Origin: Streptomyces sp. AJS327
GTDB lineage: Bacteria; Actinomycetota; Actinomycetes; Streptomycetales; Streptomycetaceae
DNA length: 64,000 bases
NCBI RefSeq assembly: GCF_013450295.1
Contig: NZ_SKBR01000004.1
Span: forward strand, 1-64,000
Direction: 5' to 3'
Shown: in pieces, positions 58,382 through 64,000 of the stretch
Position numbering within the stretch: position 1 is the stretch's first letter
Layout: every line of letters starts with the position of its first letter
The notes under the pieces: model-generated
Told to the model about the DNA's origin: nothing
What the model saw: the letters and a program-made list of their open reading frames with translations, nothing else
Database searches by the model: none
Translations under genes and position numbers: made by a program

Positions 58382-59905
58382 TCAGAACGGCTGCGTCGGG
58401 GCAAGGCGCTCGACGGTGAGCAGGTCCCATGCCGCGTGCTCGACGGCGATGGCGGAGCGCCACGGCGCCCGGTACGTCGCGCGGCGGTCCGCCTCGTCGA
58501 CGCCGTGCACCTCGGCCCACCAGCGGGGCGTCTCTCCGTGGGCGTTCTGCACGCCGGTGTCGAGGACGTGGAGGCGCACGCCGAGCATGTGGATGATGTC
58601 TCCGGGCACGACGGCCAGCCGCGGCAGTTCGGCGACGACCCGGCGCGTGCACCCGGCGCTCAGGTCGTCGAGCGTCGTGGGCGACGCCTGCGCGAGGTAG
58701 CGCAGGGCCTCGCCCAGCTCGCGGATGGCGACCGCGGCCTCGTCGTCGGCGGGCGGCGGCGAGGTCCGCAACGCTGCCGCCGCCCGCCGGGCTGCCCTGT
58801 GGGCCTCGTCGACGCGGGAGACGTCGACCTTCTCGCTGCGGTCCGCGCGCCAGGCGGAGCCCTCGGCGGTGTGGAGCCACAGGTGCCCGTCGCGTCCACG
58901 CTCGGCATGCGCGACGGTGCGGGTCGAGCCGTCGGAGCACACGAAGCGGTCGCCGGCTGCGTACGGCTCCACCGGCCGGTGCAGCGGGGCCAGCTCCACG
59001 TCGAGGCGCGCGGCGGCCTGGGCGGCGGCTTCGACGCTCGCCTTGTACCGGCCGCCCTCGATGTCGCCCGCCGCCGCAGTCAGCGTGTGCAGCTCGCCGT
59101 GCACGGCCGTCAGGGCGGCGGGCCAGGCCCGGTTGAGGATCGCGACGATGCCCTCCGACGGAACCACGAGCACATCGCCGTCGCGGATGTCGTCGCGGCA
59201 CTGCGAGGCGTCGTACGCCTCGGCCGAGCTGTCGAAGGTGTGCGTGCCCGGGACAGAAACCTCGGGCCGGGCCGGCTCCTGTGCGGCGGCCTCCTCTTCG
59301 GCGCGCAGCGCGGCCTCGCGGGAGGCGGCCCGGTCGCGGGCGCGGGCGCGGCAGGACTTGCACGGCGCGCGGTCGGCCGCCTCGTCCTCGTCCAGGTCGC
59401 GGCACCTGTACTCCTCGCACAGCGACCTGTCGGCGAGCTGGTCGGCGTAGTGGGCGTGTTCGTCGCCGGTGTCGATCAGGACGGTGTCCGCTCGGTGCGC
59501 GAGGATGGCCGACGAGGCGTGCTCGATGCGCACCGGGGCGCCGAGCACGCGGGCCTGGTACTCGGCGAGGTGGGCGCTGTCGGCGTAGCTGCCGTCCGCG
59601 TACTCGTGTGCAGGGGTGGGCAGTTGGCCGAACGTGCCGCGCTCCTCGGTGATGGCGGCGGGGAAGGCGACGACGAGGAATCCGACGACCTGCTCGGAGT
59701 CGACCACCAGCACGTCGCCGTCCGCGATCTCGTCGCGGTCGCACGCCGCGCGGGCCTCTGCGGTGCTGTCGAAGCGGTGAATCTTCAGCTCGGCGCGGGC
59801 CTCGCGGCGAGCGTCGGTCTCGGCGACGATCTCGCCGAACTGATACGCGGCGGCGGCCAGTTGGGACTGCCCCGCGAGGTGCTGCGCGTAGCTCTCTTCG
59901 GACAT
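58382..59905 (-). CDS. Hypothetical early protein with an internal duplication
   Basis: The 507-residue protein contains two copies of one domain. HRFDSTAEARAACDRDEIAD with GDVLVVDSEQVVGFLVVAFP (about 43-90) matches HTFDSSAEAYDASQCRDDIR with DGDVLVVPSEGIVAILNRAW (about 224-270). Between them is a cysteine-bearing linker (CRDLDEDEAADRAPCKSCRA). The C-terminal third has further beta-rich sequence with VVPGDIIHMLGVRLHVLDTG. ATG 59905 follows AAGGA. It is the first gene after type 1 operator copy 4. The function is unknown. Confidence 0.65.
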   Translation of the reverse strand: MSEESYAQHLAGQSQLAAAAYQFGEIVAETDARREARAELKIHRFDSTAEARAACDRDEIADGDVLVVDSEQVVGFLVVAFPAAITEERGTFGQLPTPAHEYADGSYADSAHLAEYQARVLGAPVRIEHASSAILAHRADTVLIDTGDEHAHYADQLADRSLCEEYRCRDLDEDEAADRAPCKSCRARARDRAASREAALRAEEEAAAQEPARPEVSVPGTHTFDSSAEAYDASQCRDDIRDGDVLVVPSEGIVAILNRAWPAALTAVHGELHTLTAAAGDIEGGRYKASVEAAAQAAARLDVELAPLHRPVEPYAAGDRFVCSDGSTRTVAHAERGRDGHLWLHTAEGSAWRADRSEKVDVSRVDEAHRAARRAAAALRTSPPPADDEAAVAIRELGEALRYLAQASPTTLDDLSAGCTRRVVAELPRLAVVPGDIIHMLGVRLHVLDTGVQNAHGETPRWWAEVHGVDEADRRATYRAPWRSAIAVEHAAWDLLTVERLAPTQPF

Positions 59906-59943
59906 CTCTGATCCTTCGTGGGTGAGTGGGGTGTTCCACTCAC

Positions 59944-59966
59944 ATTCTACCCAAATGCATTTGGGT
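59944..59966 (-). promoter_or_regulatory. Early promoter/operator type 1, copy 4
   Basis: ACCCAAATGCATTTGGGT (59949-59966) is a perfect 18-bp palindrome. On the minus strand it overlaps TAGAAT (59944-59949), an excellent -10 box, followed by GTGAGTGGAACACC. A looser third half-site lies on the far side. It faces the divergent HTH gene at 60063. Confidence 0.85.
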
Positions 59967-60062
59967 AAAACCAGTTTGGATCACTATTTCCACAGGTCAG
60001 AGACCTTAAGGCGGAATGCCCAATCGCGTTTACCAAAGCACGCTTGTGGAATACTGATCTGC

Positions 60063-60350
60063 ATGACCGCACACCCGAACACCCCCGACAAGCCGGACGC
60101 GAGCGGCGAGTGGGAGCCGCCCCAGCGGATGCTGGACGCCGAGAAGGCGATGAACGATGCCGCGAAGGAGGCCGAGCGCCTGCGCCACGAGTACCGCAAG
60201 GTGCTCGCCGAGGAGCTTGAAGCCTCTGGTCTCTCCATGTACCGCTTCCAGGAGCACACGCCGTACACCGAGCAGACCATCAACGGCATCGCCAAGGAGT
60301 ACGGCGTCAAGCCGAAGAGGAAGCCGACCGTGAGGTCCATCAAATCCTGA
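60063..60350 (+). CDS. Small HTH regulator candidate
   Basis: The 95-residue protein has a helical segment (QRMLDAEKAMNDAAKEAERL, RHEYRKVLAEELEASGLSMY). An HTH-like part, RFQEHTPYTEQTINGIAKEY, and a basic tail follow. It is read divergently from the early operon at 59905, with type 1 operator copy 4 between them. AATACT lies about 10 bases before ATG 60063, so the leader would be very short. It is a candidate phage repressor or early regulator. A strong terminator follows. Confidence 0.65.
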   Translation: MTAHPNTPDKPDASGEWEPPQRMLDAEKAMNDAAKEAERLRHEYRKVLAEELEASGLSMYRFQEHTPYTEQTINGIAKEYGVKPKRKPTVRSIKS

Positions 60351-60370
60351 GCGCCGTGAATCCCCGCATG

Positions 60371-60412
60371 ACGGGAGGGTCCGCACACAACTGCGTGTGC
60401 GGACCCTCCCGT
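60371..60412. terminator. Strong bidirectional hairpin terminator
   Basis: Perfect 18-bp arms at 60371-60388 and 60395-60412 (ACGGGAGGGTCCGCACAC and complement) surround a 6-base loop. It lies between the convergent HTH gene and the gene at 60427. Confidence 0.8.
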
Positions 60413-60426
60413 CAGCAGGCGAGTGG

Positions 60427-60681
60427 TCAGTCGTCGTACCCGCGCGTGCCCTTCACGGTGAAGGTCATCGCAAGGTCGATGTCCACCAGCTCGCCGCCGA
60501 AGTCGGCGGTCACGCGGAGCGTGCGGGCGCCGGCCCCCTCGATGGGCATCTCTCGCGTCTCCCAGATCAGCTCGGAGGCGGGGCCGGGAATCAGCTCACG
60601 CGAGTCGTCGAGCAGGCGCACGATCTGGTTCGCCACCTGGTTGATCGCAGCGTGCTCGGTGGCCATAATCTTCTCACTCAT
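60427..60681 (-). CDS. Small hypothetical protein
   Basis: The 84-residue protein starts SEKIMATEHAAINQVANQIV then RLLDDSRELIPGP, and ends with a beta segment (LRVTADFGGELVDIDLAMTF then TVKG). ATG 60681 has GGGGAG upstream. It is a single-gene unit behind a markedly AT-rich promoter region. No family is recognised. Confidence 0.6.
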   Translation of the reverse strand: MSEKIMATEHAAINQVANQIVRLLDDSRELIPGPASELIWETREMPIEGAGARTLRVTADFGGELVDIDLAMTFTVKGTRGYDD

Positions 60682-61042
60682 TCCGGCTCCCCATTTCTTA
60701 ATTAATCTCGATTACTTCCATTTCATTCTAGGCGAATTTCGGCAACCCGTACATTTGGGGAATTCTGTTATGCGGGTAAATATTGAACCGCAAAAACGGG
60801 CTTTCGCTAATTCTTGGGCTTCACGGCGACGGTGACAGAAGCGAGCTGCTCCCCGCCGTCGCCGAGGCTGTAGCAGGTCTCCACGTCGACGACCGTGAAC
60901 TTAGCGCTAGGGAACCGTCGACAACGCCCGAGCCCGGCTCCGCGCGATCCTCCAGAGCCTCAAGACCGTGGTGGAACGCCTCGACACGGGCTCATCGCCT
61001 TCCTCCCGCCGCACCTGCGCTGACCCTCCACGCGGCGGGCAG
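60682..61042. other. AT-rich promoter region and possible gene remnant
   Basis: About 360 bases lack a clear gene. Bases 60690-60790 are unusually AT-rich for this window. On the minus strand TAGAAT, after a CCCCAAATGTACGGG string, is a plausible -10 box for the gene at 60427. A minus-strand reading frame at about 60808-60913 encodes KFTVVDVETCYSLGDGGEQL then ASVTVAVKPKN before a stop, but has no usable start; it may be the remnant of a broken gene. Confidence 0.45.
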
Positions 61043-62122
61043 TCATGATGCCTTGGACTTCTTCTCGATTCGCTGCCGCGTCCGGCGCACCGTCTCGGCG
61101 AGCCGGCGCCGCTCCTTCTCCGTGGCGGGCTTGCCGTGCACCTTGATGACCTTCGTGAGCAGGTCCTCATCGCTGATCGCGGCGTCCTCGATCAAAGCGG
61201 CCCGGATCGTCTCGGCCTTCGCGGGCTTCTCGAATTGGAGGACTGTCTCGTCCCCGTTGTCCGGTCCGCTGTCCTCCTCCTGTCCGCCCTGGTCCGGGAG
61301 CGGGCCGGATGTCGGCGCGGGCGGCGCCGCGTGCCCGGACGGCGTCCCAGACGGATCGGGCACCGTCCACGGGGCGGCGTCCGCGAGATGGCTGAGGGCC
61401 GGTGCGGTGCGGGCGCTGATCTGGTGCGCCCGGGCCGCCTCGGGACCGAAGGCCGCGGCCATGTACGCGTCGTACGCGTCGAGGCGGCGCATCTGCTTCG
61501 CGAGGGCGAGGGAGGCGGCGGCCTTCTGTCGGCGCCGGTTGAGCCAGAACGCGACCGAGTCGCTGAGCGGAACGGCGTGGTAGCGCAGCACGAAGACCCA
61601 CAGGCCCTTCGCGAGCAGCGAGACCATCGAGCCGACGACGCCCGCGACGGTCTCGTTGTAGTGGTGGCCGAAGGCGATGACGGCACCCATGGAGATGCCG
61701 AGCGAGACCCACCCGGCGGTGCGGGCAGCCTTGGCGCGGGCCGGGTCTAGGCGCTCCAGCCATTCGACTGCGACACACGCCAGCCACACGACGTCGAAGA
61801 TCAGCGCGACGCCGTAGGCGATGAACGCGGGGATCAGCGCCGCCAGGAGCGTGCCGATGCCGGCGGTCGTGCCGGTGACCGCGAGGAGCGTCACGATGAT
61901 CGCCGCACAGGTCAGAGCGTTGACGATGATCCGGTCCCAGTCGCGGGGAGGGACGGGCACCCACACCGTGTACTCCACGGTGCGGGGCTCGGGCTGGCCG
62001 TCGATCTCGACGACCTCCTCGCGGCACCGGGTCTCCTTGCGGTACCGGACCCCGGGGATACGCGGCTGGTCGAAGTCCTCGGCCTGGTTCGCTGAGGCCG
62101 CGCCGCTGCCGGACTGCGTCAT
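61043..62122 (-). CDS. Spd-like membrane protein of conjugative-element type
   Basis: The 359-residue protein has about four membrane segments. IIVNALTCAAIIVTLLAVTG and LLAALIPAFIAYGVALIFDV come first, then WVSLGISMGAVIAFG and VVGSMVSLLAKGLWVFVL. The pattern (WLERLDPARAKAARTAGWVS; LAKGLWVFVLRYHAVPLSDS) matches SpdB-like spread proteins of Streptomyces plasmids and AICEs. A cytoplasmic Pro/Gly-rich linker and a charged C-terminal helical domain (LAETVRRTRQRIEKKS) follow. It has no neighbouring tra gene here. Its role beside a phage is unclear. Confidence 0.7.
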   Translation of the reverse strand: MTQSGSGAASANQAEDFDQPRIPGVRYRKETRCREEVVEIDGQPEPRTVEYTVWVPVPPRDWDRIIVNALTCAAIIVTLLAVTGTTAGIGTLLAALIPAFIAYGVALIFDVVWLACVAVEWLERLDPARAKAARTAGWVSLGISMGAVIAFGHHYNETVAGVVGSMVSLLAKGLWVFVLRYHAVPLSDSVAFWLNRRRQKAAASLALAKQMRRLDAYDAYMAAAFGPEAARAHQISARTAPALSHLADAAPWTVPDPSGTPSGHAAPPAPTSGPLPDQGGQEEDSGPDNGDETVLQFEKPAKAETIRAALIEDAAISDEDLLTKVIKVHGKPATEKERRRLAETVRRTRQRIEKKSKAS

Positions 62123-62446
62123 CGGGGACCACCGCCGAAGCGGGGCGACTGCGAGGTGCCGGCGCCCGCGGTGTCCGCGTCGACCGCCGACGACGCCGGT
62201 TTTAGATCAGTAGAGTGACCCATGCGTGAGGGCTCCCTGTGAGGCAGGTCTCTGACGTCCCCGGCTCTCCCGTGTGCGACTACGAGGTGACCGGGGGGTG
62301 CGGCGGCCCGGAGTGCGACTTCCGAGCCGCCGCTGTCCGTTGCCCCTGCTGTCGTATGCGACTACGACGGCAGGGGCGCAGGTGTAGCGATCGGAAGGCT
62401 ACCTGTTTTCGCCAGTTGCGCAAACAGGTTGTGAGAGGACGGCGGT
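62123..62446. promoter_or_regulatory. Divergent intergenic region with two hairpins
   Basis: This 324-base stretch lies between the divergent Spd-like and AlpA-like genes and has no convincing ORF. Bases 62342-62356 and 62363-62377 pair over 15 bp with one mismatch around a 6-base loop (terminator-like). ACCTGTTT at 62401-62408 and AAACAGGT at 62422-62429 form a perfect inverted repeat just before the ribosome-binding site of the AlpA-like gene, a likely operator. Confidence 0.5.
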
Positions 62447-62743
62447 ATGCCCGGCTCCCCCAGAGGGGTTCGGAAGGCTCACGGCCAGGAGCGGCCGGTG
62501 ATCTGCTCCATCCCGGAGATGCCCGACCTTCTCCAGGCGGCTGGGCTGCCACGTCTGACCACTGCTCGAATCCGGCAGATCGTCAAGAACGACAGCGACT
62601 TTCCCCCGACGATCTGGGAGCGCGGCCGGGTGCGGCTATGGCTGTGGACTGAAGTCGAGCGGTACTTCCGAAAGCGGAAGTTGAGCCCGGGTGCCCGGAC
62701 CGACCTTCAGCACGAGCACCAGAACGACGCCGCGCAGGGGTGA
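62447..62743 (+). CDS. AlpA/Xis-like HTH protein
   Basis: The 98-residue protein contains MPDLLQAAGLPRLTTARIRQ then IVKNDSDFPPTIWERGRVRL and WLWTEVERYF. This is the winged-helix layout of AlpA/excisionase-type proteins, with the recognition helix followed by a wing and a terminal helix. ATG 62447 follows GAGAGG. Such proteins act as excisionases or small activators in mobile elements. Its 3' end overlaps the convergent gene at 62707 by 37 bases. Confidence 0.65.
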   Translation: MPGSPRGVRKAHGQERPVICSIPEMPDLLQAAGLPRLTTARIRQIVKNDSDFPPTIWERGRVRLWLWTEVERYFRKRKLSPGARTDLQHEHQNDAAQG

Positions 62744-63301
62744 ACCGGCGGTCCGCTGGCCTCGGTGGACAGCACGAAGTGCACGTCGGGGTCGACGTCG
62801 TGCGGGTTCGGGATCGGCGGCGGAGTGGGCCAGGCGTAGCGTCCACGGGACGCATGGGCGGACCCGCCGGCGAGCACGTCCTGGCCCTCGATGGCCAGGG
62901 GCCAGCCCTCCAGCGGCATCGGCCGCCACTCGACGACGAGGCTGTACACCCAGGTGCCGGGCGCCGCCCACGACCACAGATCGACGCTGGCCCCGGTCGC
63001 GCGGTGCTGCCACAACCGCTCGACCCCGGCCTCCGCTTCGGGAAACGCCACCGACTCGTCGGACAGCGCGAATCCGACCAGCGGCGGCACGTTCCGGCCG
63101 CGGGGAGCGGTGAGCGTCCCGAAGGGCGGCAGGCTGGCCCGATGCGCGTACACCAGCGTCACCGGCTGCGGGAACCACGTCGTGCATGCCTGCCGATGAT
63201 CCGGCTCGCCCTCGCGGTACGGCGTGATGCGGACGACGTCGCACAGGCTGAGGGTCGGCCGGGCGGCGACCGTGTCATCGTCGTCGGGCACGCGGTCCCT
63301 T
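62707..63301 (-). CDS. Hypothetical protein of the right-edge element
   Basis: The 197-residue protein starts at GTG 63301 (AAGGGA upstream): PDDDDTVAARPTLSLCDVVR. It is beta-rich and Pro-rich: QPVTLVYAHRASLPPFGTLT, DLWSWAAPGTWVYSLVVEWR, then a Pro-rich part PPPIPNPHDVDPDVHFVL. It ends with FWCSC. It overlaps the upstream gene by 27 bases, suggesting coupled translation. The family is not recognised. Confidence 0.55.
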
Positions 63302-63721
63302 CCTGCCAGCGGGACCAGGGCGTCGCCCCGGAGATGCACCGTGTCGTGCACTCGGGGCGTACGGCACCGCTCGGGAACCGGGTGGCCCGTACGGCGACTG
63401 CCAAGCCGGCCGGTCGCGGCGGGCGGCGGCCGGGCCGGGGCGCGCGGAGCGCAGGTACTCGGCGAACTGCCGCAGGATCGGCCCGGCCGCCGCAACGGCC
63501 TGGGCGAGCTGCCGGGCCATGGCCTCAACCAGCGGGCGGAAGGCAGCGGCCATCTCGCCGAGGGCGGCGCGGCACTCGGCGCGCACCAGCTCCGTGTACG
63601 GGCCGGACTCGCTGCGGAGGACCTGGCCGACGGCGGTGAGCGCCTGCTGCAGCGTCAGGCCGTTCCGCTGGACGAGGCGGTGGGCAAGCAACAGAGCAGC
63701 GCGGGCTGTGTCAGGGGGCAT
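63275..63721 (-). CDS. Hypothetical helical protein
   Basis: The 148-residue protein is helical in its first two thirds (ARAALLLAHRLVQRNGLTLQ, ALTAVGQVLRSESGPYTELV, LVEAMARQLAQAVAAAGPIL) and ends in an Arg/Pro/Gly-rich basic tail. ATG 63721 follows GGAGG. The start overlaps the end of the upstream partial gene and its own end overlaps the next gene. This gives a tight three-gene unit. The function is unknown. Confidence 0.55.
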   Translation of the reverse strand: MPPDTARAALLLAHRLVQRNGLTLQQALTAVGQVLRSESGPYTELVRAECRAALGEMAAAFRPLVEAMARQLAQAVAAAGPILRQFAEYLRSARPGPAAARRDRPAWQSPYGPPGSRAVPYAPSARHGASPGRRPGPAGRKGPRARRR

Positions 63722-64000
63722 CAGCGGGACTCCTCCGGGGGGTGGTCCGGGCCGAGGGGATGTCGAAGGCGTCGTTGATCGCGTCCCGTACCTGGGCGCG
63801 GCGGACACCGCCCGGACGCGCTGCCCGGGCGGTGTCGTCGCTGGCGGCGTCGGCCGTGTCCGGCGGTTCTCCGGCGTTATCCGGGACCTGTCCGGCCGTG
63901 TCCGAGCGGGTGGCTTGCCCGATCGCCGCGAGCGCTTCGGCGAAGGCGGCGCCGACGAGGTGCCGGGGTACGCGTGCCCGGTACTCGACCCGGACACCGT
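63711..64000 (-). CDS. Partial hypothetical protein (5' end beyond window)
   Basis: The last 95 or so codons of a minus-strand gene run in from the right edge: VEYRARVPRHLVGAAFAEAL, an acidic low-complexity linker, then VRRAQVRDAINDAFDIPSAR. The stop at 63711 overlaps the next gene's start. The start and most of the protein lie outside the window, so no call is possible. Confidence 0.5.
   Translation of the reverse strand, partial: GVRVEYRARVPRHLVGAAFAEALAAIGQATRSDTAGQVPDNAGEPPDTADAASDDTARAARPGGVRRAQVRDAINDAFDIPSARTTPRRSPADAP

Noticed and set aside
62401..62429. tRNA or attachment-site-like sequence near the AlpA-like gene
   Set aside because: The inverted repeat does not fold into a cloverleaf and no matching copy was seen at the left boundary near 4.4 kb.

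Overview
The window looks like DNA of a Streptomyces or close relative. GC content is very high, GTG starts are frequent, and the left end carries a regulator plus DUF397 pair of a type abundant in streptomycetes. Most of the window (about 4.4 kb to at least 60 kb, probably to the right edge) is the genome of a temperate siphovirus, read almost entirely on the minus strand, so phage transcription runs right to left. No integrase, tRNA or clear attachment site is visible. The element may therefore be an integrated prophage whose integrase lies outside the window, or a plasmid-like prophage.

Left flank (0-4.4 kb), mostly plus strand: a class IV aminotransferase, an HTH plus formylglycine-generating-enzyme-like protein, a minus-strand hypothetical gene, a DUF5753-type regulator with a translationally coupled DUF397 protein, and a small ORF. 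Strong hairpin terminators separate this from the phage.

Late region (39.2 down to 4.5 kb). In transcription order it holds an adenine-methyltransferase-like antirestriction protein, a small protein, a ParB-like protein, the small and large terminase subunits, an accessory island (PLD-like protein, NUDIX protein, two hypotheticals, a zinc ribbon), a small membrane protein, the portal, a very large MuF/2H-phosphoesterase/protease fusion, the major capsid protein, connector proteins, a glycosyltransferase, the major tail protein, tail assembly chaperones with a predicted -1 frameshift, the tape measure, minor tail proteins, a beta-helix tail spike and a holin-like protein. Cargo genes interrupt the tail module: a toxin-antitoxin-like pair with an unknown plus-strand gene (9.3-10.7 kb) and a frameshifted plus-strand gene (18.0-18.7 kb). 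A conserved 5'-UTR element (GCTGGTTNTGGGCCGGGC on the coding strand) sits 22-31 nt ahead of seven late genes, with a degenerate eighth copy.

Early region (64 down to 39.6 kb): mainly small unknown and zinc-ribbon proteins, plus a cytosine-5 methyltransferase, an adenine methyltransferase, ParB, a DUF3560 protein, a DUF6884-like protein and a stand-alone ComM N-terminal domain. Two operator families stand out: ACCCAAATGCATTTGGGT-type promoter/operators (four copies) and the perfect palindrome CTATTGGGTACCCAATAG (three copies). Two small plus-strand HTH genes lie beside these operators and are the best candidates for the lysis/lysogeny or early-gene regulators. Many early genes are followed by their own GC-rich hairpin.

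Right edge (61-64 kb): an Spd-like membrane protein typical of Streptomyces conjugative elements, an AlpA/Xis-like HTH protein and three unknown genes, the last truncated by the window. This end may be a plasmid/AICE-derived part of the mosaic.
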